The notes below the pieces were generated by a model. The model was given only the letters and a program-made list of their open reading frames with translations, was not told the DNA's origin and ran no database searches. Positions 1-8,238 of a stretch of DNA of 16,904 nt are shown in pieces (the first letter of the stretch is position 1; every line of letters begins with the position of its first letter). Location: contig CAKAQP010000027.1 of NCBI GenBank assembly GCA_916720285.1, positions 1 through 16,904 of the forward strand. Direction: 5' to 3'. Position numbers and translations under genes: made by a program. The stretch comes from an uncultured Lachnoanaerobaculum sp. Lineage in GTDB: Bacteria > Bacillota > Clostridia > Lachnospirales > Lachnospiraceae.

Positions 1-685
1 TCTTCTTCTCTCTAAAACTTTGAATAAATATAATGGAGCAAAGCATTCTAAACATATACTTGGCGGCATTTATGGGAGTAAGATAACTTATTCCGGCCAC
101 TCTTTCATCCATCTCACCCTGTATCTCACATACTTTCACGCCTTGCTTTATCAGATATGATATTGTGTCCGGCTCCGGTGCATAGTTAAGTCTAAGTGCA
201 AACTCGGCAATCAGTTTTTCATTATACATTCTCATACCTGAGGTGGGATCATGGATGGTAGCACCTGTACTTAATTTTATTGCAAGAGCAATAAGTCTTG
301 AACCGAGCATCCTCATTGTAAATGGCTTTTTCTTGGTTACAAATCTTGAAACGATGACTATATCACATTCCTCACATTTTTTTCTCATTTCAGGTATATA
401 TTCAGGTCTGTGCTGTCCGTCTCCGTCAAATTGCACAGCATATTTATAGCCATGCTTGTGTGCATACTTCATACCGGTTTGAAAAGCACCTGCAAGTCCC
501 AAGTTTACCGGCAAATCTATAATATTAAATCCTCTTTCTCTGCAGATTTTGGATGTAGAGTCAATGGAGCCGTCATTTACAATCACATAGTCCACATCAT
601 TTAATGTATTTGTAAGTCGCTCTATTACATTTGCAATATTCTTTTCTTCATTAAACGCCGGTATTATTACCAATGTATCAGCCAT
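1..685 (-). CDS. GT2 glycosyltransferase, dolichol-phosphate-mannose synthase-like (3' end cut by window edge)
   Basis: The reading frame is open from the ATG at 685 to the left edge (228 codons), so the stop lies outside. The protein begins MADTLVIIPAFNEEKNI and carries the GT2 nucleotide-binding segment VNDGSIDSTSK (about residues 36-46), the metal-binding FDGDGQH (about 87-93) and the acceptor-side IHDPTSGMRMY characteristic of DPM1/GacI-like enzymes. The family transfers a sugar from a nucleotide donor to polyprenyl-phosphate at the inner membrane face. No clear transmembrane helix is seen in the visible part, and members of this soluble type are usually about 230-240 residues, so nearly all of it is present. 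It starts 2 bases after the upstream gene's stop, with a GGAG site inside that gene. Substrate is unknown. By analogy with GacI it may supply a side-chain sugar; that is inference. Confidence 0.88.
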   Translation of the reverse strand, partial: MADTLVIIPAFNEEKNIANVIERLTNTLNDVDYVIVNDGSIDSTSKICRERGFNIIDLPVNLGLAGAFQTGMKYAHKHGYKYAVQFDGDGQHRPEYIPEMRKKCEECDIVIVSRFVTKKKPFTMRMLGSRLIALAIKLSTGATIHDPTSGMRMYNEKLIAEFALRLNYAPEPDTISYLIKQGVKVCEIQGEMDERVAGISYLTPINAAKYMFRMLCSIIFIQSFREKK

Positions 686-687
686 AT

Positions 688-1623
688 CTATCTCCAAAAC
701 TCTCTGTTCATACTAAAGGCTCTAACAATACTCCTCGGCAGTTTCTTGTAATTTTTCCCTGCCAAAAATCCCGCATATTTGCAGGCACTTATATATATAA
801 GCCTGATTGCACTGATATATGAGTGTGTGGAAAGAAGGTGCTCCATAGTTTTTAATACCATTTTTTTGCCTTCGTTTTCACTTTTTATATTCTTAAAGAT
901 ATCAGAATTGCTTGCCTGTGACACTCCGATATCAAAATTTCTTTTAAACTGTGCGACTCCGCTGTAGTTATGAGAATGTATTACCTTTGCCCATGCCTCA
1001 TATTTTATAAAATATCCGTTTTCTATAAGCTTATAGGCGAAAAGCATATCTTCATTCAAAATCTGACCGGTATCAAATCTTCCCAAAGCATCAAAAGTTT
1101 CTCTTTCATATGCCGCACAGACATTTGAAGCAAAATATGTCTTAATTCCAAGCGTCTGTCTTTCATTAAATGACTTTATCATTGACTCTGTAGGATAATT
1201 AAATTCTCTTGTAAACTTCTCGATTTTATTTGCATTTTTATCAGGTACCTGTCTTGCATAAGTCATCTTGATAGACTTATCCATACCTCTCAGCAAATAT
1301 TCAATAGTCTTCTTATCAAAACAGACCGCATCCTGAGTCATGCAAACAAAATACTCGGCCTTTGACTTTGAAACTCCGAAATTTCTGGTAGCCCCATGGT
1401 CAAAATCCTGCTTTTCTATATGCTCCAATATAAGTTCGGTATCGCTTTCTTCAAAAAGCTCTTTTAATTTCTCTTCTATCCCGGTCTTATCCCATATAGT
1501 TTTATCTGTATTTATAATAATAATCTTACCCGGCGCCACTGTCTGAGCCAGAAGTCTTTTTATTGATACCAAAAATTTATTGTCAGGTTTGTATGTAGGT
1601 ATTATTACATCTACTAAATTCAT
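688..1623 (-). CDS. GT2 glycosyltransferase, rhamnosyltransferase-like
   Basis: This 311-residue protein has a GT-A fold start (LVDVIIPTYKP), HGATRNFG at 76-83, TQDA at 96-99 in the place of the DXD motif, YARQ at about 122-125, and NEDMLFAYKL at 190-199 holding the likely catalytic acidic pair. HGATRN, TQDA and a C-terminal segment ending GKNYKKLP are typical of the RfbN-like rhamnosyltransferase group, so a dTDP-L-rhamnose donor is a fair inference given the rml genes in the same operon; linkage and acceptor cannot be read. It is cytoplasmic or peripheral, with no signal peptide. Its ATG overlaps the stop of the preceding flippase gene by 4 bases (ATGA), with an AAAGG site 7 bases upstream, so the two are probably translationally coupled. 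Confidence 0.9.
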   Translation of the reverse strand: MNLVDVIIPTYKPDNKFLVSIKRLLAQTVAPGKIIIINTDKTIWDKTGIEEKLKELFEESDTELILEHIEKQDFDHGATRNFGVSKSKAEYFVCMTQDAVCFDKKTIEYLLRGMDKSIKMTYARQVPDKNANKIEKFTREFNYPTESMIKSFNERQTLGIKTYFASNVCAAYERETFDALGRFDTGQILNEDMLFAYKLIENGYFIKYEAWAKVIHSHNYSGVAQFKRNFDIGVSQASNSDIFKNIKSENEGKKMVLKTMEHLLSTHSYISAIRLIYISACKYAGFLAGKNYKKLPRSIVRAFSMNREFWR

Positions 1624-2852
1624 TTTTTAACCTTTCTGAGTCCGAAAATCACTGCAACAAGGAAGGATATTGAAAGTAACAGCATGGTTATCATATATGC
1701 AAAAGCCGCTCCGTTCATTCCGAAACTCTTTACCATGAAATCACTGATAAAGTATGCAAACACCGCCCCTATAGCATATATTGAAAATATAACTCCTGTC
1801 ATTTCAAAGATAACCAGACAGTAATATCCGAGATTTACTATTGCATAAAGTCCGCCACCAAGTATTACCAAAACCAAGGCAGGTTTGTAAGGTTCTATTG
1901 CATTTCCCACATCACCAAGCACAAGCTTGAATGCAGGTATTCCGAGAATATAAGCCGCAAGCATTCCAAATAAAGTGGCCACAAATATAAATACAGCAAT
2001 CTTTGATATTGTCGAAATAAACTTTTTTCTGTTACCTGTCTTATACAGCAATGAAAGTTTTGTAAGTATCGGCCTTATTATAAAGCCTGCCATCAGATTT
2101 ATAATGGATGTCGGAATAAATATTATGCTGAAGTAGCCGTTTAGCTCCTCTCCAAGTCTGTAATTTACAGCGTACTTTGCCGCCGCAAAGATATAAAGAT
2201 CTATAAAAGCTCCTAAAAAAAGCCATTTGCTCTTATTTATTAAGCTTATATAAGAGTTCTTTTTTACAACTTTATCAGGACCTAATCTTCTTAAAGGCAG
2301 TATATCAAAAATTATTGCAGCTATCACTATACTCGGTAAAAGCGCCAAAGAACTTAATTTTAAATCCTTGGTAAATCCAAGTGTAACAAGGAATATGCCT
2401 ACACAAAATATTGTTCTGAAAAGTGTTGCCTTTCCTGTCATATCAAGCCTGTCCTGCCTTTGCATTTCAGACTCAAATATATCACAAAATCCGTCTAAAA
2501 TCTTATACAGTGACAAAATCATATATACTTCAAAGACATAGCTGTCCTTAGTCATAATAATTGTATATACAAAGCCTGCCAAAACAGCCAGAGCCGAGGT
2601 AATAACTCTAAGCCTCAGATAATCTCCGAAACTGTATTCATTTGAAATATCGGTAACCTGTATCGGTCTCATTCCAAAGTATGAAACTATATAAAGTTGC
2701 TGGCCTAATGTAGAAAATCCGAAGAAAAATATTCCTCCTGCATACGCTCCTGCAAGCTTTGTTACAGCCACACCCAGCAGCATACTTGTAACAGCATATA
2801 CAAGGCTTCCCAGCATATTCCAAAAATATGCACTTCTTTCTTTACTGTCCAT
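1620..2852 (-). CDS. Polysaccharide flippase, MOP superfamily (smaller, 410 aa)
   Basis: This is a very hydrophobic 410-residue protein with about twelve predicted membrane helices and few charged loops, starting with a helix around NMLGSLVYAVTSMLLGVAVT. Length, helix density and context fit the Wzx/PST branch of the MOP exporter superfamily, which moves lipid-linked glycans across the cytoplasmic membrane. It is about 65 residues shorter than the second flippase at 3876-5303 and clearly different from it, so it is not a recent duplicate. The ribosome binding site is weak (TTGGAT before ATATT-ATG), 13 bases after the ATP-grasp gene. Its place next to the DPM-like transferase suggests that it may carry a polyprenyl-phosphate-sugar or a different glycan from the first flippase; that is inference from position only. 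Confidence 0.85.
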   Translation of the reverse strand: MDSKERSAYFWNMLGSLVYAVTSMLLGVAVTKLAGAYAGGIFFFGFSTLGQQLYIVSYFGMRPIQVTDISNEYSFGDYLRLRVITSALAVLAGFVYTIIMTKDSYVFEVYMILSLYKILDGFCDIFESEMQRQDRLDMTGKATLFRTIFCVGIFLVTLGFTKDLKLSSLALLPSIVIAAIIFDILPLRRLGPDKVVKKNSYISLINKSKWLFLGAFIDLYIFAAAKYAVNYRLGEELNGYFSIIFIPTSIINLMAGFIIRPILTKLSLLYKTGNRKKFISTISKIAVFIFVATLFGMLAAYILGIPAFKLVLGDVGNAIEPYKPALVLVILGGGLYAIVNLGYYCLVIFEMTGVIFSIYAIGAVFAYFISDFMVKSFGMNGAAFAYMITMLLLSISFLVAVIFGLRKVKK

Positions 2853-2865
2853 AATATATCCAAAT

Positions 2866-3873
2866 CTATTTTAATTCCACCATGGTTATTTCTTTTGCAA
2901 AGCAGCCGTATTTTTTAACACTTAAATCATTAAGTTCCATGCCGCCGCAAAGTCTTATAATTGCTTCCAGCTCGTTTACTCCGGCATTGTGAGTAAAAGG
3001 ATATCCTCCTCCAAATCTCGCATTCATATCTATTATATAGGCTTTCCCGTCTGATAAGAGTATATCCATATCAAGATTTCCTATATGAAAAAGGCTATTT
3101 GCTATCTTCTTTCCTACAGCTTTAAGCTCGCTGTTTTCGGTAACCTCTGCAATATCGGTTTCACCGGATCTCATTGCATATTTTCTCTTTACCGTAACAC
3201 TTAAGTTCTCGCCTTTAAGATCATTGAAAATATCCAGTCCAAACTCATCTCCTTTGATTTTTTCCTGTATAAGTATTGCTCTGTTCATATCGGCATTTGA
3301 CTCAAATCTTAAATAAGATTTTTGAATACTTCTCTTTGCCTTTTCATAGAGAACTTCAAGTTCTTTTTTATTCTCAGCTTCAAATATGCTTAGAGATCCC
3401 ACTCCCCATCTTGGTTTTAAAATATAAGTTTTTTTATGAAAATCAGCATATTCAAGTGCCTTATCAAGATCCAAATAGGTCTCCGGCACAGGCAAATTTA
3501 TCTTCTCAAGATATTTAAGCATTTCAAATTTATCATTACAAATATTTATAATATCCTCATTTGAAACAATGACCTTTACACCCAAAGCCTCAAGTCTGCT
3601 TTTATTCTTTGCAAGTATCATAAGGTCAATGTCAAAGAGTGAAATTAAAATATCTATTTTTTCATTTTTGCATATTTCCAGTAGAAACGGAATATATTCT
3701 TCATCATATATAAGCGGTGACTCAAAAGCCTTATCAGCTACACTCATAGCTGTTGTATTCATATCCGAATTTGTTGCTACAATATTTCCGATTAATCCAA
3801 GGTCCTTATATATATCCCTTAAATAATCGATTATATATGCTCTTCTACCCACACTGGTCAAAAGTATATTCAT
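2866..3873 (-). CDS. ATP-grasp ligase, carbamoyl-phosphate-synthase/PylC-like, unknown substrate
   Basis: This 335-residue protein has an N-terminal pre-ATP-grasp domain starting MNILLTSVGRRAYIIDYL, then the ATP-grasp core: YILKPRWGVGS (150-160, lysine contacting ATP phosphates), IQEKIKGDEFGLD (202-214), and the metal-binding end NLDMD (266-270) with IIDMNARFGGGYP (280-292). Key residues look intact, so the enzyme should be active. ATP-grasp enzymes join a carboxylate, through an acylphosphate, to an amine, thiol or similar group. Close relatives are often labelled carbamoyl phosphate synthase-like, but this is a single short unit and not CarB. It lies between two flippase genes, 2 bases after one, with an AAGGTGAG site. 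A role in attaching an amino acid or other acid to a sugar precursor is plausible but unproven. Confidence 0.85.
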   Translation of the reverse strand: MNILLTSVGRRAYIIDYLRDIYKDLGLIGNIVATNSDMNTTAMSVADKAFESPLIYDEEYIPFLLEICKNEKIDILISLFDIDLMILAKNKSRLEALGVKVIVSNEDIINICNDKFEMLKYLEKINLPVPETYLDLDKALEYADFHKKTYILKPRWGVGSLSIFEAENKKELEVLYEKAKRSIQKSYLRFESNADMNRAILIQEKIKGDEFGLDIFNDLKGENLSVTVKRKYAMRSGETDIAEVTENSELKAVGKKIANSLFHIGNLDMDILLSDGKAYIIDMNARFGGGYPFTHNAGVNELEAIIRLCGGMELNDLSVKKYGCFAKEITMVELK

Positions 3874-3875
3874 TA

Positions 3876-5303
3876 TTATCTCACCTTACTCACTATCATC
3901 TTAAAGTTCTCATTTTTCATAACTACAGCCAATGCTATATAAATAATTACACCAAGCACTATCTGTATCAAAAGGCTTAAAATACCGATTCCTATATGCT
4001 TACCTGCAATATAAATAATAATTCCCATAATTATAGCAGGTATGAAGTTATTTAAAGCATCCATACTCTGTTCTTTTAGTGTGTAGCCCAAAAGCCTTTC
4101 ATTCGGCGTGGCATTTATATATGCACAGATCAAATCTGAAAAAGCCTTAAGCCCTACAAACACAAATACATTATACCTTATTCCTATCAGCAATATGGCA
4201 ATTCCAAGGATCTTTTTTATAATCTCAAGCTTTAAAAATATATCACTTCTGCCCATAGCATTTAATGCCTCAAGGTTTGATACATGAATCGGCCAAAATA
4301 CATATGAAAAACACATCATCTGCAAAAACGGTATTGCAATCCTCCACTTTTCTCCAAGCAGTAAAAGTATCAGATTGTCACTGACTGCCGCCAGACCGCA
4401 CATCATAGGTGCCACCACAAATGTGGAAAGTCTTACCGATGACTTTAAAAGTGATTTTACATCCTCCTTACTTTCCTGTTTCTTTGACATGGCAGGAAGA
4501 AGTACGGACTGTATGGCTGATGAAAGATTGCTTACTACCAGCTTTGGAAATTGCTCACCTCTGTTGAATGATCCAAGCATATCTTCACTGTATGCCTTAC
4601 CTATGACAAGTCCGTGTATATTTGTAAAAATTGTATCTATAAGTGATGCCGCCAAGAGCTTTGAGCCATAGGCAAACATGGTTTTTAGTCTCTCCAAGCT
4701 GAACTTAAGCCCCGGAAAATATTTTATACCTATACCGAGTATTATAAGGAGTGCAAAATAATAGACTATCTGCTGAAACACTAAAGCCCAGACCTTTGCT
4801 CCCTCAAGTGCCATAATTACACTCACGCTGCCTGAAATCACAGACGAAAGAAATGTTGCTATGAAAAGTGTTTTAAACTTCATATTTCTGGCAACATATG
4901 AATTTTCTATTGATATAATACTCCCGGGCAGTATTATTATGCCCATAACTCTAAGTATGTCGGTAAGCTCGGGATTTTTATAGATACCTGCTATGACAGG
5001 AGAGCCCAAAAATAACAGTATATATATCACCACCGATAAAAGTACATTAAAAATCAGCACAGATGAAAAGTCCAAATCATCTGCATGAAACTTTTGTATC
5101 AGTGCTGAGGCAAAACCGTTTTGTACCAAAACATTTGCTATTGTTGTAAATATCAAAACTATTGCAACTATTCCATACTCTGAGGGACTTAAAAGCCTTG
5201 CGAGGAGTACGGATACTATAAACTGGACTCCCTGTGAACCCCCGTTTTCAAGTATTTTCCAAAAAAGAGATGTGGAAATCTCACTTTTATTTTTTTTATT
5301 CAT
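3876..5303 (-). CDS. Polysaccharide flippase, MOP superfamily, Wzx/TuaB-like (475 aa)
   Basis: This 475-residue multi-helix protein has an N-terminus (SLFWKILENGGSQGVQF, then ARLLSPSEYGIVAI and NGFASALIQK) that is characteristic of the WzxC/TuaB lipopolysaccharide-biosynthesis branch of the MOP superfamily. About twelve to fourteen membrane helices are visible. Such proteins translocate undecaprenyl-diphosphate-linked repeat units or teichuronic-type glycans. It is probably the main exporter for the polymer made here, since no ABC transporter is present in the window. The ATG overlaps the stop of the preceding transferase (TGATG). The nearest good Shine-Dalgarno, AGGAGAG, lies 14 bases upstream, which is too far for normal initiation, so expression probably depends on translational re-initiation. 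Confidence 0.9.
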   Translation of the reverse strand: MNKKNKSEISTSLFWKILENGGSQGVQFIVSVLLARLLSPSEYGIVAIVLIFTTIANVLVQNGFASALIQKFHADDLDFSSVLIFNVLLSVVIYILLFLGSPVIAGIYKNPELTDILRVMGIIILPGSIISIENSYVARNMKFKTLFIATFLSSVISGSVSVIMALEGAKVWALVFQQIVYYFALLIILGIGIKYFPGLKFSLERLKTMFAYGSKLLAASLIDTIFTNIHGLVIGKAYSEDMLGSFNRGEQFPKLVVSNLSSAIQSVLLPAMSKKQESKEDVKSLLKSSVRLSTFVVAPMMCGLAAVSDNLILLLLGEKWRIAIPFLQMMCFSYVFWPIHVSNLEALNAMGRSDIFLKLEIIKKILGIAILLIGIRYNVFVFVGLKAFSDLICAYINATPNERLLGYTLKEQSMDALNNFIPAIIMGIIIYIAGKHIGIGILSLLIQIVLGVIIYIALAVVMKNENFKMIVSKVR

Positions 5304-6283
5304 CAGATATTCAACATCTCTCCTAATGTAAGTATTTTTGAACTTTTAAAAAATGAATATTTCAAGATATCTCTTATCTTTGATATTCTGTTTTTTGATT
5401 TCATATTTGCAAAGGCATTTAAGTATTTGTGTGCATAATATGTATCGGCCAACCTGCTTTTTCCAAGTTCACTCTTATATAATCTTAAAAACTCCTCTAC
5501 TTGTGCAAACATACAGTCGTAATTTTCTCTTATCCTTTGCTTGTTTCTCTTTCTTATATTGCGAAGTTCCAGCGGATTCTTTGCACCAAGTTCATTGCTT
5601 TCATGTTGACGATATTTTACAAGGCACTCATTAAGATATCCCACCTTACCGAATGTAAAAGCGATCATTCCAAGCCACCAGTCGTGCATAAAAGAAACCT
5701 CAGGTCTTTTGTATATATCAAGCAATGCCTTATTTATTATCACCGTATTTCCTGTGATATTGTTTTCAACCAGATATCTTGAAAAACTTTCTTTAGTACT
5801 TATTGTATAAAGGTATTTTGACTCTTCTTTTGCATACTTTATGGCTTCACTTATACCTGTAAGCTCGGACATTTTTTTATTTTGTGAATTCAGGTTTTCA
5901 TCCACTATCTCCAAATCCGAATGCACAAGTATCGGCGTTTCTTTGCCATACCTTCTTTCAAGCCTTTGTACAGCCTTCAGACTTTTTTTGAGTCTATCTC
6001 TTTCCCAAAAGTCATCCTGATCGCATAGTGCAATATATTCAGCATCAGCCATATCAAGCAGATTGTAAAAGTTTTCTTTCGCGCTATGAGTATTGCTCTG
6101 AACAACATTTATCTTTTCGCCCAATACGCTCTCATAGCCTCTTAATATTTCAAGTGTACAATCGCTTGAATTATCATCACTTGCAAGTATTTTGTAGTCC
6201 GTATAGCTTTGATTTATTATACTTTCTATCTGCTCAGACAAAAATCTTTCACCGTTATAGGTCGCAAGTAAAATCTCTATCAT
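5303..6283 (-). CDS. GT2 glycosyltransferase, RgpB/WbbL-type, probable rhamnosyltransferase
   Basis: This 326-residue protein has a GT-A domain: EILLATYNGERFLSEQI at 3-19, ASDDNSSDCT at 34-43 (nucleotide binding), CDQDDFWERDRL at 87-98 (DXD-equivalent), NITGNT at 175-180, HDWWLG at 200-205 and YRQHESN at 224-230. The CDQDDFW, HDWW and YRQH set is typical of streptococcal RgpB-like and capsular rhamnosyltransferases. A dTDP-L-rhamnose donor is inferred from this and from the rml genes. The C-terminal 90 residues are basic and helical and probably dock on the membrane. The gene begins 8 bases after the preceding one, with an AGGAAAG site that straddles that gene's stop, and ends inside the start codon of the flippase gene. 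Confidence 0.9.
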   Translation of the reverse strand: MIEILLATYNGERFLSEQIESIINQSYTDYKILASDDNSSDCTLEILRGYESVLGEKINVVQSNTHSAKENFYNLLDMADAEYIALCDQDDFWERDRLKKSLKAVQRLERRYGKETPILVHSDLEIVDENLNSQNKKMSELTGISEAIKYAKEESKYLYTISTKESFSRYLVENNITGNTVIINKALLDIYKRPEVSFMHDWWLGMIAFTFGKVGYLNECLVKYRQHESNELGAKNPLELRNIRKRNKQRIRENYDCMFAQVEEFLRLYKSELGKSRLADTYYAHKYLNAFANMKSKNRISKIRDILKYSFFKSSKILTLGEMLNI

Positions 6284-6291
6284 AAACTTTC

Positions 6292-7170
6292 CTACACTAA
6301 CCCGAAAATAATCACTTCAAGTCTTACAAATGCAAAGAAAACTTTTGCAAATATCTGCTGAAGAGGGTTTATATTCAGATAATTTTTATAAAAATACATT
6401 GTGGACTCTTCTCTGATTTTCTGGCGTGAATAAAGGCTCTTTAAACTTTTTTTGATGCTTGCGGAATGTATATGCTTATACTTATATCCTGTAATGACGG
6501 CCGTCTTTAAACCGATACTTTCCATCTTTTTTGAAAGCAGATCCTCCTCACCGTATAAAAACATCTTTTCATCATAACCGCCGACCTTTATAAAGGCGTC
6601 AACTCTTACCATAAGTAGTGCCCCAAGTACAGCGCCTACTTTTCTTATCTTGGCATTATAAAAGTTTCTGTCATAATGAAGTGCCTTTGTAAAGATTCGT
6701 CTGCATATAGGACCGTTCTCCGCCAAGGAATGAAGAAAATCTCTCATCGGCCAACATGACGCGCCTTTTAATACATTTTCTCTGCCGCCATATACATCAT
6801 TTGTTTCTACCAAAGGAGCGCATATGCCGATATTTTTATTTTTTTCCATAGCTGACTTTAATGCTTTAATCACTCGTTCTTCAAAGTCTGTATCCGGATT
6901 TGCAATCAAAGCCAAATCCATTCCAAGTTTTTTCGCTACAAAAATACCGATATTATTTCCGGCGCCGTATCCTTTGTTTTCATGGTTTTCTACAAAGTAT
7001 ATTTTTTCATTATCTTCGCAGTAGCTTTTTAATCTGATTCTTGAATCATCATTTGAAGCATTGTCTACCACAATTACTTTATCAAATACATCATAATTTG
7101 CCGTATTTCCAAGGACTTTTAATGTATTATCCGCATCATTATAATTTAATACTACTAAAGCTAATTTCAT
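6292..7170 (-). CDS. GT2 glycosyltransferase, WbbL/RfbF-like, probable rhamnosyltransferase
   Basis: This 292-residue protein has the motif order of the WbbL/RfbF family of dTDP-rhamnosyltransferases: ALVVLNYNDADNTL at 4-17, VVDNASNDDS at 34-43, ENKGYGAGNNIG at 64-75, ANPDTDF at 90-96, GALLMVR at 183-189 and MFLYGEEDLL at 203-212, with the EED as likely catalytic acid region. The C-terminal 25 residues (KVFFAFVRLEVIIFG) are hydrophobic and may anchor it to the membrane. In this family the enzyme often adds a rhamnose early in glycan assembly; that role is inferred. It starts 9 bases after the GT8 gene with a strong AAGGAGAG site and is followed by the next transferase at 8 bases. Confidence 0.9.
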   Translation of the reverse strand: MKLALVVLNYNDADNTLKVLGNTANYDVFDKVIVVDNASNDDSRIRLKSYCEDNEKIYFVENHENKGYGAGNNIGIFVAKKLGMDLALIANPDTDFEERVIKALKSAMEKNKNIGICAPLVETNDVYGGRENVLKGASCWPMRDFLHSLAENGPICRRIFTKALHYDRNFYNAKIRKVGAVLGALLMVRVDAFIKVGGYDEKMFLYGEEDLLSKKMESIGLKTAVITGYKYKHIHSASIKKSLKSLYSRQKIREESTMYFYKNYLNINPLQQIFAKVFFAFVRLEVIIFGLV

Positions 7171-7179
7171 TTGCTCTCC

Positions 7180-8160
7180 TTATTTTCTTTCAGAATGCTT
7201 CTTGTATGCTTTATCTATGTAATACTCGGATATTCTTTTTCTTAATGTCGGACAAATACATGTAATCAAATCCATCATATGATATATGAGCATATACAGA
7301 TTCTTTCCCTTTTCTATAGGAACATCTCTAAAAGGAGTCTTTTTCTTAAAGTAATAGTATGCTTTCTTATATGGATTCATGCTTCCTGCTATCCATGGCC
7401 TTTCATCTCCGGCAAAATGTAATATTACCGGTCTTCTCTTTGCTTCTTTTAGATCTTTCTTTGTGTAGGAAATGCTTGCACCATAAACTTTAATAAATGA
7501 ATTATATGAAAAATATTTATAATTTGAAAAGAAATTATACTTAGGTAAAAGCTTCTTTATCTTCCATCTGAGTACACCGTTTATAGCATCCTGCTCTCCG
7601 AAAAGACTCTTATCCCATATACTTTTGCTGTAGCTTATAGTCTTTTCACCGAGATTATTCTCTCTCCACTTTTTAAGATCGATAAGTAGCAGCCCGGCAT
7701 TTACATAAGACGCCTCAAAATCAAGTCCTATTTCATACCTTACTCTTTCAAGTACTGTAGGCTCTTCCACTGCAGCTATTATATTTTCTCCAAGCTCTGT
7801 ATTGTATAATTCCCTTATAGAGTGCAATATAACCATATCACAATCCAGATAAAGTATTCTATCAACATCTTCAGGCAAAATCTCACCTACCAGCAGTCTA
7901 CCCATCTTACTGATATCAAATGTTGAATCCTGCAAACCTGTATCAAAATATTTTGATGTATCTTTAAATTCTATTATTTCTACATCTCTGCCAAACCTTT
8001 TTGCTATACTTTTCAATTTGCCCAAAGAGTCCTCACCAATTCCTGTGGAAATGATGAAGACTCTGATATCTTTTTCGTTTCTGTTTCTTTCGTATAGAGA
8101 ATATAAGCTGACACCCAGGTGCACTGCAAATTTTTCATTTGCTATATAAACTATATTCAT
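7180..8160 (-). CDS. GT8 family glycosyltransferase (LgtC/GspA-like)
   Basis: This 326-residue retaining-type glycosyltransferase begins MNIVYIANEKFAVHLGVSLY. RILYLDCDMVI at 101-111 holds the DXD metal site, NAGLLLIDLKKW at 154-165 and EQDAING at 189-195 line the active site, and ILHFAGDERPW at 246-256 is the C-terminal metal-binding histidine motif. GT8 enzymes usually transfer galactose or glucose from UDP-sugars onto cell-surface glycans, so a side-chain or backbone hexose is likely; the exact sugar cannot be read. It is the first transferase gene after leuA, from which it is separated by 78 bases with a hairpin. A GAGG site lies 5 bases before the ATG. It is followed 9 bases later by a GT2 gene. 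Confidence 0.92.
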   Translation of the reverse strand: MNIVYIANEKFAVHLGVSLYSLYERNRNEKDIRVFIISTGIGEDSLGKLKSIAKRFGRDVEIIEFKDTSKYFDTGLQDSTFDISKMGRLLVGEILPEDVDRILYLDCDMVILHSIRELYNTELGENIIAAVEEPTVLERVRYEIGLDFEASYVNAGLLLIDLKKWRENNLGEKTISYSKSIWDKSLFGEQDAINGVLRWKIKKLLPKYNFFSNYKYFSYNSFIKVYGASISYTKKDLKEAKRRPVILHFAGDERPWIAGSMNPYKKAYYYFKKKTPFRDVPIEKGKNLYMLIYHMMDLITCICPTLRKRISEYYIDKAYKKHSERK

Positions 8161-8188
8161 ACTTACCTCATTTATTATTATATGAACA

Positions 8189-8226
8189 TAAAGGAATACA
8201 CACTTTAATACGCATGTATTCCTTTA
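8189..8226 (-). terminator. 12-bp stem hairpin after leuA, weak terminator or mRNA processing element
   Basis: The arms at 8189-8200 and 8215-8226 are perfect 12-base complements (TAAAGGAATACA and its reverse complement) around a 14-base loop. It lies 12 bases past the leuA stop and 28 bases before the GT8 start. No run of T follows on either strand, so it is not a classical intrinsic terminator. Partial attenuation, a 3' end stabiliser or an RNase boundary separating leuA from the assembly genes would all fit. A short palindrome, AAAAGTACTTTT at 8229-8240, abuts the leuA stop. Confidence 0.5.
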
Positions 8227-8238
8227 ATAAAAGTACTT

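Noticed and set aside
8177..8182. Perfect TATAAT just before the GT8 gene
   Set aside because: No -35 match lies at 16-18 bases, and the start would fall about 10 bases before the ATG with the ribosome site at the very 5' end; it is more likely chance in AT-rich DNA.
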